A stretch of DNA of 64,000 nt from Planktothrix sp. FACHB-1365 (GTDB taxonomy: Bacteria > Cyanobacteriota > Cyanobacteriia > Cyanobacteriales > Microcoleaceae): NCBI RefSeq assembly GCF_014697575.1, contig NZ_JACJSC010000009.1, positions 112,008 through 176,007 on the forward strand. Reading direction: 5' to 3'. A program made the translations under genes and the position numbers. The stretch's first letter is position 1. Each line of letters begins with the position of its first letter. This document shows positions 25,637-34,933 of the stretch, piece after piece. The notes under the pieces were generated by a model, which saw nothing but the letters and a program-made list of their open reading frames with translations, did no database searches and was not told where the DNA came from.

Positions 25637-28165
25637 ATTAGGGGTCGATGAGGGGTTTGCAGCCCTCACCTCCCATTCAAAACCGTGCTTGCGACTTTCA
25701 CCGCACACGGCTCCTAGTCTAGTTGACTGTTATCATCAGAGCATCCAGCTTTCTTTTGAATCGTATGACCCATCAGTTGCCGTTTTAGTGTCGTGACAAT
25801 GGCGATGTAATAATTGTAGGTTCTTATATTCGTCTTTCCCGCCTAAACTTGTGGGATGAATATGATCGATTTCTACAATATCCTCTGGGCTGAAATATTG
25901 TCCACAGAAGTTACATTTACCTTTTTGCTTTTTGAGCAGGGTTGCTACTCGTTTGGGTACATCAAAGGATGTTCCCATTCTTGTACTCCAATATGTCCAG
26001 TTTCCGTCATACGGTGATGCTTCAGGTCTTACAGTTACATGGCGGGTGATAGGTGTTTCTGCATGGGTTAATAATTTAAAACCATCTTTGGTTTCAAAAC
26101 TCCATGCTTTATTCCCGTTTTTTCTGAAATATAGCTTCATTTTCTTGTAACTTGCTTTACCGCATCTGCTGACTGTCCATGCTCTTAATCTTTGCCATGT
26201 AACATAGTCTAATGAGGAGAATGTTTCTTTGGAAACAACTTTGGAATGGTAATTACACCATCCTCTTATGACTGGATTTAGGCGTTTGATTAATGCGTAC
26301 TGGGGTGCAGTTTTGTGGGTTTTAATCACTTCTTTAACCTTATCCGCGTGAGCTTTAATTGCTTTCTTACTAGGTTTTATTATGGTTTTGAACCCTATTA
26401 ATTTTGAGTTATTTCCTCCAGTTTTCCCTGAGTGATGTATACCAACAGGATATTGTCGGAAATTCCAGCCTAGAAAGTCGAATCCTGGTTTTACCTTTTC
26501 GCCGTTTACTTCGATTTCTCTTAGTGTGTGGCATATACGGGTTTTTTCTGGTTTCAGTTCTAACCCGATGGGTTTTAACCATTCTTTGATAGCAATTTGA
26601 CACTGTTGTATGATTTCTAATTGTGGACTAATCACAACGAAATCATCGGCATATCTGATGACTTTGGCTTGAACTGTGCTTTTCTTTTTAGGGAAAATTT
26701 GGTCAATTAACCTAATCATTCCATCCAGTGCGATGTTAGCAAGTAAAGGACTGATAACACCTCCTTGTGGAGTGCCTGCCTCTGTTGCCTCAAATATGCC
26801 GTTATCCATCACACCAGCTTTTAACCATTGTTTGATTTGGGCTTTTATTGTTGATGGACAATCAATTTTGGACAGTAGGTAATCATGGTTAATCTGGTCG
26901 AAGCATTTTGAGATGTCAGCATCAAGTATGTAGTATTCTGATTTATTGATACTTACATAGATTCGTGACATAGCATCGTGGGCTGAACGTCCGGGTCTAA
27001 ATCCGTAGCTTTCGCCCTCGAATCTGGCTTCCCATTGGGGTTCTAATGCCAATTTAACCAAGGCTTGCCTGATTCTATCGTTTATAGTTGGTATACCTAG
27101 TGGGCGTTTTTCCCCGTTGGGTTTGGGTATCCATTTCCTTCGGAGTGGTTTGGCTTTTTGGTATTTACTCAGGTTTTGGGCTAGTTCTATCCGTTGTTTG
27201 GGTGTGATGGATTTGATTCCATCTACCCCGGCTGTTTTCTTGCCTTGATTATCCTGAGTGACCCTTCTTATTGATAGAAGTTTGGCGTAATATGACTTGA
27301 CCAAAAGTTTTTGGAGCTTCCGAGCTTTCGCATTTTGTCCCGATAATGATGCCTGGTAAATTCGCTTTTGCAGCTTAAATACTACCCGTTGGACTTTCGC
27401 CCAATTGATAGAATTCCATGCAGTCGTAGTCTTGGTTATACTCGTTTTCACCGTTTTAACTGCTACTTGAAACCTTACCTAACAACTAAACCGAAATCTA
27501 TCAGCGTATCCTAAACATTACATTTAGGCATTAGCTTCTGACTCCATCTCTCGCCCTCACAACATCCGCTTTAGATTTGTAGCTGCCTATCAGTATTCGA
27601 CCTCTGTAGGAGTATATGAGGGGTTTTAACGTTCCTTGAAAATGGGATTATTGCCTTTAGAATCATCCTCTCTGCCGGGGTACTTTTGGGAGTCTTAGTA
27701 AGTATTAGGATTATGACCTTACCTTTGTAGATATCGAAAGAATTCTCTACCTTTTCCCCTTGTTCTTTTGAACGCAGCGTAATCAAGTCAATTTCGCTAC
27801 TTAACAGTTACGACAGTTCAAGCCGGATGTTTACTTTCGTTATTCTTGGGCAATTGGCTAGAGAATTATCTTAGATATTGACTTATATCCGATTTCCCGT
27901 TATTCCCAGCTTCAGCGTTTTGATAATCAGTCTGACACTGTGGGAATTGCCTTACCCCTTTGGCATGGGATACTCTACCTGTTGAGGTTCGGTAATCCGT
28001 ACCATTGACTCCGGGGTTGACCTTCCTTTAAGGTCACATTTTCAACGTTAAGACAGGCTTGATTGGATTTATTGTTGGGTTGTTACCCATTAACCAATTA
28101 ACTGAACCCATCTCCCTGCTTACGTTTCGGGTTTATCCCTAGACTTTGACAGGAACGTCTCGCAC
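25637..28165 (-). mobile_element. Group II intron with RT/maturase ORF
   Basis: On the minus strand the intron opens with GTGCGAGACGTTCC (5' end at 28165), matching the GUGYG consensus. Near the other end is a full domain V: GAGCCGTGTGCGGTGAAAGT followed by CGCAAGCACGGTT, about 25680-25713. A domain VI hairpin (GGTGAGGG/CCCCTCATC) follows, and the end is near ...CCCCTAAT at about 25637. The total is about 2.53 kb. The 5' exon edge is 13 bp after the cobI stop codon, so no gene is cut. No HIP1 octamer occurs inside. The exact 3' base is uncertain by a few nt. Confidence 0.88.
25736..27451 (-). CDS. ltrA: Group II intron reverse transcriptase/maturase with HNH endonuclease
   Basis: The 571-residue protein has the retron-type N-terminus and RT blocks (GIPTINDRIRQALVKLALEP, SYGFRPGRSAHDA). 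The catalytic YADD is near 266-269. A maturase (X) region lies around 380-450, and a C-terminal HNH nuclease at about 512-560 has CNFC, EIDHIHPTSLGG and HCHD. All key residues are present, so splicing, reverse transcription and target cleavage may all work. It belongs to the chloroplast-like group by resemblance. The 714 nt between the intron 5' end and this ORF hold the ribozyme domains I-III. Confidence 0.93.
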   Translation of the reverse strand: MKTSITKTTTAWNSINWAKVQRVVFKLQKRIYQASLSGQNAKARKLQKLLVKSYYAKLLSIRRVTQDNQGKKTAGVDGIKSITPKQRIELAQNLSKYQKAKPLRRKWIPKPNGEKRPLGIPTINDRIRQALVKLALEPQWEARFEGESYGFRPGRSAHDAMSRIYVSINKSEYYILDADISKCFDQINHDYLLSKIDCPSTIKAQIKQWLKAGVMDNGIFEATEAGTPQGGVISPLLANIALDGMIRLIDQIFPKKKSTVQAKVIRYADDFVVISPQLEIIQQCQIAIKEWLKPIGLELKPEKTRICHTLREIEVNGEKVKPGFDFLGWNFRQYPVGIHHSGKTGGNNSKLIGFKTIIKPSKKAIKAHADKVKEVIKTHKTAPQYALIKRLNPVIRGWCNYHSKVVSKETFSSLDYVTWQRLRAWTVSRCGKASYKKMKLYFRKNGNKAWSFETKDGFKLLTHAETPITRHVTVRPEASPYDGNWTYWSTRMGTSFDVPKRVATLLKKQKGKCNFCGQYFSPEDIVEIDHIHPTSLGGKDEYKNLQLLHRHCHDTKTATDGSYDSKESWML

Positions 28166-28178
28166 AATCCTATCTGTT

Positions 28179-28937
28179 TTAGCACGTTTGCTTCCCCGTG
28201 TGAGCCAGGGTTGTTTTGATAATCAGGATCGAAAAATAGGATAAACGTAAATGGGGGCGATCGCTTAACCCAGCATAAATAACTTGGTTAGGTAGGGTCG
28301 CCCTTTCTACAATATAAGTCTGTTCTAGCAAATTGAACCGTTGTAACACGTCCCAAACTTGCTGATAAACGGAACTAACTTTCATCAACACCACAACATC
28401 CGCCTGGTGCAGGGTTGTTTCTAAGTCGGCGATCGCATAAATTGCAGGTAAAATTGCCAACTTTTGATCCCGAATGGTGAGGGGAATACCCAAACTTGCT
28501 ACCGCCGCGAGGGGAGAACAAATTCCAGGGATAGTCTGCACTAGAACTTCAGGACGAAATTGTTTGAGGGTTTGTGCCAAATAGGTGAAGGTACTATAAA
28601 AACTGACATCTCCTTCGCAAACAAACGCCACATCCTGTCCCTGTTCTAAATAAAGCCAAACGGTTTCAGCGGCTTGTTGCCATGCTTGATGGAGAATGAC
28701 CTCATCTTGAACGTAGGGAAAGGTTAAGGGAAGTTTAAGCTGATCGGATTTTAACCAAGGGGTAATAATTTGTTCGGCTATTCCTGGTTTTTCCCCAATT
28801 CCTGATGGAAAGGCGACAATTGGAACTTGCTGCAAAAGATGATAGCCTTTTAAGGTAATTAATTCAGGATCACCGGGCCCTACACCAATTCCATATAATT
28901 GACCGAAAGATTGAGATAGATTATTAATCATGATCAC
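28179..28937 (-). CDS. cobI: Precorrin-2 C20-methyltransferase
   Basis: The 252-residue SAM-dependent methylase adds the C-20 methyl group in cobalamin (or pseudocobalamin) ring synthesis. It shows GVGPGDPELITLKG near the N-terminus, the central loop VQTIPGICSPLAAVASLGIP, and VERATLPNQVI near the end, typical of CobI/CbiL. The start overlaps the stop of the upstream GlcNAc-transferase gene by four bases (ATGA), so the two are translationally coupled. The group II intron begins just after the stop. No other cob gene and no B12 riboswitch is seen. Confidence 0.93.
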   Translation of the reverse strand: MIMINNLSQSFGQLYGIGVGPGDPELITLKGYHLLQQVPIVAFPSGIGEKPGIAEQIITPWLKSDQLKLPLTFPYVQDEVILHQAWQQAAETVWLYLEQGQDVAFVCEGDVSFYSTFTYLAQTLKQFRPEVLVQTIPGICSPLAAVASLGIPLTIRDQKLAILPAIYAIADLETTLHQADVVVLMKVSSVYQQVWDVLQRFNLLEQTYIVERATLPNQVIYAGLSDRPHLRLSYFSILIIKTTLAHTGKQTC

Positions 28938-30085
28938 TGTTTACTAATAACTGATTTTGTTGGGATTCCTTTTGAGGCAGTTTCTGATATTTCTTGGGTT
29001 TTGAAATTAATCCCACAAAAACTTTGATAATCTTCTAAGGTTCTGATATTGCCAATATCATAAATTTCTAAACTCTCGGTTTCTAAAGGGGTAATTCTTA
29101 ATATTTTTTTGATACGTTCTCTGGATTTTTGTTCTAATTTGTACCATTCGGAATTAATATCCCAATGTTTTTTAGCATTGGTACGAGTATAATAGTGATA
29201 AATTGTAATTTGATAAGGATAGAAAATATCCCATCCTTTTGTCCAAGCTCTGGTTGAAAGGGTGATTTCTTCTCCGCGAAAATACAAAAAGGGATCATAG
29301 GGAACGTCTAAATAAAATTGTCGGGGGGCGAAAATAAATCCTCCGGCTAGAAACATTCCTAACTGAGGTTCAGAATAGGACGCGATACTTTCTCCAGCAA
29401 TAAAACTTAGAATTCCATGTTCATCAAAATGATGGGCAGTTAAACGAGTACAGGGATATCCGGGGGGAATTTCATCGGGGGGAATATAAGGGGGAGTATA
29501 GGCAGAAAGGACAGGTTTGGGACTCGGACATTGGGCAAGTTGTTGCAGTAATAAACTATCCCACCCTTCGACAAATCGATGGTGACTATCTAATTGTAAA
29601 ATAAAATCTTCATCATGCAGTAAACGTTGACCGAGGGATCTTGCCCAACACACACCGAGGGATTGTCGGGCATCAATTTCTATCATTTTACAGGGGAATT
29701 CCTGCATTTTTTCAGTGATTATTTCATCTTCCCCTGGAATAAATTGCCAAACAATTCCAAAGGTTATTTTTTCGGGGCGATCAGCTTTTTTTAACGCATC
29801 TTTAAGGGTAGGAATGAGTTCAGAATCTCGATAGGCTGCTAAATGTAAAAATAGTTTGGGATCGGTAAAATTAAGTTTGGGTAAAGATAAAGGTTGGGTT
29901 GGGGCGATCGCAGACGGCAAATCAGAAGAAACCGTTGGGGTAATATTCTGTGCCAATTCTAATATTTTAAAAGCAACAGCAGCCCGTTCTGACGCAGGCA
30001 AAGTTCCGTCTATCAAAATAGAATCTAAGGTTTTGATAGATTGAGAAACGAGCATTTGCAGGGAGGAATTTAACATGATTAGCAA
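28934..30085 (-). CDS. GlcNAc-transferase family (GT60-like) glycosyltransferase
   Basis: The 383-residue protein has a GT-A-type core at about 80-330 with LFLHLAAYRDSELIPTLKDAL, the acidic FILQLDSHHRFVEGWDSLLL (a DxH/DxD-like nucleotide-sugar site) and the acceptor-side YFRGEEITLSTRAWTKGWD. This is the pattern of the family typified by the Dictyostelium Skp1 GlcNAc-transferase, which also has bacterial members. No membrane segment is present, so it should be cytosolic. The first 70 residues form a helical extension. The acceptor is unknown. It is coupled to cobI by a four-base overlap, an odd pairing with no evident metabolic link. Confidence 0.72.
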   Translation of the reverse strand: MLIMLNSSLQMLVSQSIKTLDSILIDGTLPASERAAVAFKILELAQNITPTVSSDLPSAIAPTQPLSLPKLNFTDPKLFLHLAAYRDSELIPTLKDALKKADRPEKITFGIVWQFIPGEDEIITEKMQEFPCKMIEIDARQSLGVCWARSLGQRLLHDEDFILQLDSHHRFVEGWDSLLLQQLAQCPSPKPVLSAYTPPYIPPDEIPPGYPCTRLTAHHFDEHGILSFIAGESIASYSEPQLGMFLAGGFIFAPRQFYLDVPYDPFLYFRGEEITLSTRAWTKGWDIFYPYQITIYHYYTRTNAKKHWDINSEWYKLEQKSRERIKKILRITPLETESLEIYDIGNIRTLEDYQSFCGINFKTQEISETASKGIPTKSVISKQ

Positions 30086-30164
30086 CCCCTAAAAATAAAA
30101 ATAATTATCTTCATAAGATACAATAAATCAAGGGTTCATTCTGTTCAAAATTTTGATTTTCCTG

Positions 30165-30797
30165 TTAATCAACAATAGCTTTGAGTAACATATCCGTTAA
30201 ACTCATCGCTCCTAAATCCGATAAAGTAATTGTATTACAAATATCAAATTTAGCACCTTGACTTTGTAAATCATCATCAAGGATATGGAAAAACTGAGTC
30301 ACATCGGCGTTAGAACCCACTTGAATCAGTTCAATGGCTAATTCTTCATCTCGGTTAAGTTGATTAGCCGCATCAATAATAATTTGTCGGAGGGCTGTGG
30401 GATTTTCAATTTCTCCAGACGTTACAATAATAATGGTTTCGCCATTGGCTTTGGCTTGTTCCGTTGCGCGTCGTCCAAAATAGTGATCAGTCGCATCTTT
30501 TAACACCGGAGATAAACGATTTGTTCCAGAAGGTTGATGCTGTTCAAAGATATAAATTACTTTGTCAGATGTGACTTTTTCATAACGTTGAAATTGATCA
30601 GAAAATAAATAAAGCGTAATCCCATCAGGATCAAATTGTTCACAATAGCTGGCGATCGCTAAAATCGATTCTTGAAGTAACGCCCAGCGACTTTTGCCTT
30701 CGGATTGTTCCAGGGTTGCCATACTATTACTACTATCAATAATCAGTGTATAGTCCCGCTCGCGTAAAACCGATCCTCCTTCTAACAAAATGTCCAT
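30165..30797 (-). CDS. VWA-domain protein
   Basis: The 210-residue protein is a single von Willebrand A domain. The metal-ion site DxSxS is D21-S-S-N-S25, and the downstream threonine (PSGTN) and aspartate positions are present, so it should bind a divalent ion and a partner protein. No signal peptide is present. It lies 79 bp upstream of the GlcNAc-transferase gene on the same strand and may be co-transcribed. Its partner, often a MoxR-type ATPase, is not adjacent. Confidence 0.82.
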   Translation of the reverse strand: MDILLEGGSVLRERDYTLIIDSSNSMATLEQSEGKSRWALLQESILAIASYCEQFDPDGITLYLFSDQFQRYEKVTSDKVIYIFEQHQPSGTNRLSPVLKDATDHYFGRRATEQAKANGETIIIVTSGEIENPTALRQIIIDAANQLNRDEELAIELIQVGSNADVTQFFHILDDDLQSQGAKFDICNTITLSDLGAMSLTDMLLKAIVD

Positions 30798-31197
30798 TTT
30801 TGTTGGCTCCCATTTTTGACGGTATTATTAACCTAGCAGGTCTTGGAATCATTCAACTCAAACGGTAGGCAATTCAGCAATTGATATGTTAGGATCGGGC
30901 GAATCGCTAATCTTAAGTAAGGTTTCAGGCTAATCTACAGTTGTGGGTCTGTTGCTCTTACCCAGAAACCGAGTTTCTCAAGTCGTTTCCTCGGAACAGA
31001 ATTGAACTGTATCCGTAAAGTTGGGTGACGATACCGGAAAATAAACTCAGGTTGTTGAAGCTCTCGTTGCACAGTTTTATGTTCTAAGACAGGGATCTTT
31101 CCCAGATGACAGGATTTGACTGCATCAGAGGAAACAAATCTTAGAATGTCTGTGTCATCTGTGCCATAAGTTGTCCAGTATTCGTGGATGCTTCCCC
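30798..31197. other. 400-bp divergent gap
   Basis: Promoters for the VWA gene (leftward) and the exported protein (rightward) must lie here. A short palindrome AGAAAC-CGA-GTTTCT at 30964-30978 belongs with the AACCCGGTTTCT-type repeats at 37831 and 43101. Nothing else is recognised. Confidence 0.4.
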
Positions 31198-32271
31198 ATG
31201 AAACCTAGCCCCTCCAACCGTCGCTGGAGAGCGACTTCCACTGCAAATGAGAAGCAGCCCCGCCCTTTGATTTTGGCGTTGATGTTGACTGGCGTTTTAG
31301 CTATAGAAGCTTATCCAACGGTTGTACAATCTGCTTTTGCTCAGACCCAAGCCCTGCTTTCTCACTCCATGACAGTTGCTCAAAACCGTCTCTCTGATTC
31401 TGTTGAGCCTGAAAATCAATCCTTATGGGATCTATCCCCAAACACCACAGTTGCTTCCCCGGTGACACCGACTTATCGTGTGTTACCGAACCCGTTATTT
31501 AATGTTAAAGGACAGTTACCCAAAACCATTCCAGTTGTTTTTGAAACAGCACCCTTAAATCCTGAAAGGGTACAATATTCTGCCGAGGCTGCTCCGGTTT
31601 TACCCGGTTTAGTCGATACAAAGGTTCGGGAAATGATTGCTAAACAATCAGGAGTTGAGATCACCGATCTTAAAATCGTGGAAGCCCGTCAACAAACTTG
31701 GCCCGATACCTGTTTAGGACTCGCAGCAGCAGAGGAAGTCTGTGGACAAATGTTAGTGCGAGGATGGCGAGTGGTGGTGTCCGATGGTCGCCAAACTTGG
31801 GTTTATCGCACAGATGCTCAGGGGAGAAATATTCGTTTAGAATCTCAAAATCATTCCTTTAAGGTACCTTCTTCCCTCTTAGAAACTGTGTTTGAGGATA
31901 TTCATCAACAGTCGGGTTTATCACGTTCTGAATTAACTTTGGAAGCGGTGGAGGAACAACTATGGCCCGATGGCTGTTTAGGGTTAGCAGAACCGGGGAT
32001 GTTTTGTACCCAAAGTTTAGTGACGGGTTGGCGGATGATGATCGGTCATGAAAATCAACGTTGGGTTTATCGCACTAATCAAACGGGTTCTAAGTTTAAA
32101 TTGGATCAAGCTGCAAGTTCAGTGATGCCTAGTTTGCGGGTACAATTTCTCAAGATTCCAGGGGATGATTTTTTATCGCCTTGGACAGAAACTTTAATTG
32201 CTCATCTACCGACTCCCTGTCAAGTTTCAAATTTTGTTAATTTATCAATAGGGCAAAATTGCTCAAATTAA
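31198..32271 (+). CDS. Exported protein with duplicated WPDxCLGL domain
   Basis: I choose ATG 31198 over TTG 31171 in the same frame. A basic start and a hydrophobic stretch (LILALMLTGVLAIEAYPTVV, about 20-40) suggest export or anchoring. Two homologous units follow (about 148-218 and 233-300). Each has an acidic helix, then WPD(T/G)CLGLA, a second Cys 7-9 residues on, a GWRxxx strand and WVYRT. Cysteine spacing suggests a disulfide in each unit. Function is unknown. The C-terminal 50 residues are not part of the repeat. Confidence 0.7.
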   Translation: MKPSPSNRRWRATSTANEKQPRPLILALMLTGVLAIEAYPTVVQSAFAQTQALLSHSMTVAQNRLSDSVEPENQSLWDLSPNTTVASPVTPTYRVLPNPLFNVKGQLPKTIPVVFETAPLNPERVQYSAEAAPVLPGLVDTKVREMIAKQSGVEITDLKIVEARQQTWPDTCLGLAAAEEVCGQMLVRGWRVVVSDGRQTWVYRTDAQGRNIRLESQNHSFKVPSSLLETVFEDIHQQSGLSRSELTLEAVEEQLWPDGCLGLAEPGMFCTQSLVTGWRMMIGHENQRWVYRTNQTGSKFKLDQAASSVMPSLRVQFLKIPGDDFLSPWTETLIAHLPTPCQVSNFVNLSIGQNCSN

Positions 32272-32304
32272 TACTGATTTTGAAACTACGATTAACGATA
32301 AAAT

Positions 32305-32667
32305 ATGGCTGATTTAAGTGGAATTTGGCTAGGAACTTATTGGCAACAGGGAGTTCCAACTCGTTTTGAAGTAACATTTATTCAAAGCGGGAATACTTTG
32401 GCGGGGAATATTTTAGATGAGGGTTATTTGGGAGAAGCTCAAATTGGGGGGACAGTGGTGGGTCGTGGTGTAAGTTTCACGAAACAATATTTAACCACTT
32501 CTCCTGACCCGGTAAGTTATACGGGTACTGTCTCTGAGGATGAAAATTATATGCAGGGACAATGGCAAATTAGCCGTTTATCGTCGGGAACTTGGGAAGC
32601 TTATCGCAGTGAGGATAATTTAACCTTGGAATTTAATCATAAAATTGCTCAAAAGGTTCCAGTTTGA
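32305..32667 (+). CDS. Small beta-rich protein of unknown function
   Basis: The 120-residue protein starts MADLSGIWLGTYWQQG and alternates hydrophobic and polar residues in strands with G turns (GNTLAGNIL, YTGTVSEDENYMQGQW). This suggests a small beta-barrel such as an avidin- or lipocalin-like fold. No signal peptide and no catalytic motif is seen. It follows the WPDxCLGL protein gene by 33 bp on the same strand and may be in one transcript. I do not recognise a named family. Confidence 0.65.
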   Translation: MADLSGIWLGTYWQQGVPTRFEVTFIQSGNTLAGNILDEGYLGEAQIGGTVVGRGVSFTKQYLTTSPDPVSYTGTVSEDENYMQGQWQISRLSSGTWEAYRSEDNLTLEFNHKIAQKVPV

Positions 32668-32680
32668 TAGGAGAGAATGG

Positions 32681-32783
32681 GCAATAGGCAATAGGCAATA
32701 GCTTCTACTAACTTCCTTTTTAATCATTAGTAAAAAACAACGAAATCTTGTTTCACCTGTTCCCTGTTCCCTGTTCCCTGTTC
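32681..32783. repeat. Two heptamer arrays: GCAATAG x3 and CCTGTTC x4
   Basis: GCAATAG is repeated exactly three times at 32681-32701 and CCTGTTC exactly four times at 32756-32783. They fill the 120-bp gap between two convergent genes. A related TTTCCCTGTTCCCT run occurs near 33750. Confidence 0.85.
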
Positions 32784-32787
32784 CCTA

Positions 32788-33675
32788 CTATAAAGGTTTA
32801 ATTCCTGCTAAATCTAAGATTTTAGGAATTAAATCTTCCCGTTTAACGGCCATAATATGCACACCTTGACAGAGTTGGCGGGCAATTTTAACTTGTTCAG
32901 ATGCAATTAAAATGCCTTCTTCTAAGGGATTTTTAGCTTGTTCTAAACGATTAATAATTGAATCAGGAATCTGAACACCCGGAACAAATTTATTAATAAA
33001 TCGCGCATTTTTAGCGGATTTTAATAGAAAAATTCCGGCTAAAATGGGTTTTGAAGTTCCGGCGGCAATTTCGGTCATGAATTTATCTAATTTTTCAAAA
33101 TCGGTGATTAATTGACTTTGAAAAAATTGGGCTCCGGCTTTTAATTTACGTTCAAAGCGACTTTGTAACCCTGACCAACTGGAAGATTGGGGATCAACCG
33201 CAGCACCTGGAAATAAATCTGTTGCGCCATCGGGTAAGGGTTTTTGATTCCAATCTAAGCCGTGATTGAGTTTATCAATAGCTTGTAATAATCGCACAGA
33301 TTCTAAATCAAAAACAGCTTTCGCATCGGGGTGATCTCCTGCTTTGACGGGATCACCCGTTAAGGCTAAAATATTTCTAATTCCTAACGCATGGGCTCCT
33401 AATAAATCTGATTGTAATCCGATTCGATTGCGATCGCGACAGGCTACTTGACAAATGGGTTCGACTCCGTGATGCAGCAGAATAATGGAAGCCGCCAGGG
33501 AACTCATACCTAAAACAGCACGGCTACCATCGGTAATATTAACTCCATGAACCCGACCTTTGAGTAGTCTAACCATTTCAATCATGTGGTTTGGATCTGC
33601 GCCTTTTGGGGGTGCGACTTCAGCCGTAACAATAAATTCATCTAGGGTTGAACAAGCGGTGCGAAAACGGTTCAT
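32788..33675 (-). CDS. Methylenetetrahydrofolate reductase family protein
   Basis: The 295-residue TIM-barrel protein shows MTHFR-family landmarks: FIVTAEVAPPKGADP, VHGVNITDGS, ICQVACRDRNR and ILALTGDP. The family makes 5-methyl-tetrahydrofolate with FAD for methionine synthesis. The glutamate of the usual EFFPP motif is kept as E in EVAPP. In cyanobacteria such short proteins stand in for MetF, but the electron donor is not known from sequence, so I give no symbol. It lies 98 bp downstream of trpS on the same strand. Confidence 0.85.
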   Translation of the reverse strand: MNRFRTACSTLDEFIVTAEVAPPKGADPNHMIEMVRLLKGRVHGVNITDGSRAVLGMSSLAASIILLHHGVEPICQVACRDRNRIGLQSDLLGAHALGIRNILALTGDPVKAGDHPDAKAVFDLESVRLLQAIDKLNHGLDWNQKPLPDGATDLFPGAAVDPQSSSWSGLQSRFERKLKAGAQFFQSQLITDFEKLDKFMTEIAAGTSKPILAGIFLLKSAKNARFINKFVPGVQIPDSIINRLEQAKNPLEEGILIASEQVKIARQLCQGVHIMAVKREDLIPKILDLAGIKPL

Positions 33676-33773
33676 TCTTAAGGGTTGATTTTATCTTTAC
33701 AAAGGTTGTTTTTTAGAAGTTTAAAAATTAGGGAAGGTATTTTTTCTTTGTTTCCCTGTTCCCTATTATCAAA

Positions 33774-34781
33774 TTACAACGGTCGGGAATATCCCATGGC
33801 ATCTTTAACACGAGTTAGGGTTTCATTGGCGACAGCTTCAGCTTTTTCTCGACCTGTTCTTAATACAGATTCTAAATAGCCTTGATCATCCATTACGGCT
33901 TTATATTTTGCTTGGATAGGTTTGAGACTTTCAATGACCGTTTCTGTGAATAAAGGTTTAAATTGACCCCATCCCATGTCTTGACATTCGGCGGTAACTT
34001 CGGCTTTGGTTTTATGGGTTAGAATGCCATAGAGCATTAATAAATTATGACATTCGGGACGGTCAGAATCATCAAAGGTTAAACCTCGAACTGAATCCGT
34101 TTTACAGCGTTTAATTTTTTTAGTAATTGTATCGGGATCATCTAATAAATTAATCCGGCTTAATTCTGAGGGATCGGATTTTGACATTTTTCGAGTTCCA
34201 TCGGTGAGACTCATCACCCGTGCACCTTCGGGGCGAATTAAAGGGTCAGGTAATTTTAGGACAGCCTTCTTTTGACCGAATAAATGATTAAATCTTACTG
34301 CAAGATCACGGGTTAATTCCAGATGTTGTTTTTGATCTTCTCCAACGGGAACTTTATCCGCATCATAAAGTAAGATATCCGCCGCCATTAACACGGGATA
34401 ATCGAGTAAACCTGCGCTGACATTTTCCCCCTGTTTAATGGCTTTTTCTTTAAACTGAATCATATCTTGTAGCCAATTAATCGGGGTAATACAATTAAGA
34501 AGCCAGGTGAGTTCACTATGGGCGGAAATATGGGACTGAACAAAAATTGTAGAATAGTTTAAATCGATGCCACAAGCTAAATATAGGGCGGCAATGGTGT
34601 AGGTATCTGTGGCTAAGGTGGCTGGATTATGGGGAACGGTAATCGCGTGTAAATCGACAACACAGAAGAAGTTATCGTATTGCGCTTGATTATCGACCCA
34701 GTTGCGAATAGCACCGAGGTAGTTCCCTAGATGAAGGTTTCCGGTCGGTTGTACTCCTGATAGAACTCGCTGTTTACCCAT
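33774..34781 (-). CDS. trpS: Tryptophanyl-tRNA synthetase
   Basis: The 335-residue class I synthetase charges tRNA-Trp. The HIGH-type motif is PTGNLHLGNYLGAI (about 12-25) and the second signature is KMSKSDPS (near 195-202). Length and motif spacing are normal for bacterial TrpS. The MTHFR-family gene follows downstream on the same strand. It is divergent from the small gene at 34934. Confidence 0.97.
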   Translation of the reverse strand: MGKQRVLSGVQPTGNLHLGNYLGAIRNWVDNQAQYDNFFCVVDLHAITVPHNPATLATDTYTIAALYLACGIDLNYSTIFVQSHISAHSELTWLLNCITPINWLQDMIQFKEKAIKQGENVSAGLLDYPVLMAADILLYDADKVPVGEDQKQHLELTRDLAVRFNHLFGQKKAVLKLPDPLIRPEGARVMSLTDGTRKMSKSDPSELSRINLLDDPDTITKKIKRCKTDSVRGLTFDDSDRPECHNLLMLYGILTHKTKAEVTAECQDMGWGQFKPLFTETVIESLKPIQAKYKAVMDDQGYLESVLRTGREKAEAVANETLTRVKDAMGYSRPL

Positions 34782-34933
34782 GAGATTAATGTCAACTGAA
34801 CTTAATACTCTATCTTGGCATGAATGGGAGTCAGTCGTCAGTCCCTAGGGAAATTTGATCTGGGGTTTGGGGATTCTCAGAATTTAATTACATAATGAGA
34901 ACAAGACTCTAAATCGTGAAGGAGAAAATCTTG

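Noticed and set aside
27571..27786. Leftward 71-codon frame within the intron
   Set aside because: It lies in the ribozyme domains I-III of the group II intron, where structure explains the sequence.
28938..30164. Cobalamin riboswitch near cobI
   Set aside because: I looked for a B12-box-like element upstream of the cobI unit and saw none; the GlcNAc-transferase gene occupies the space.
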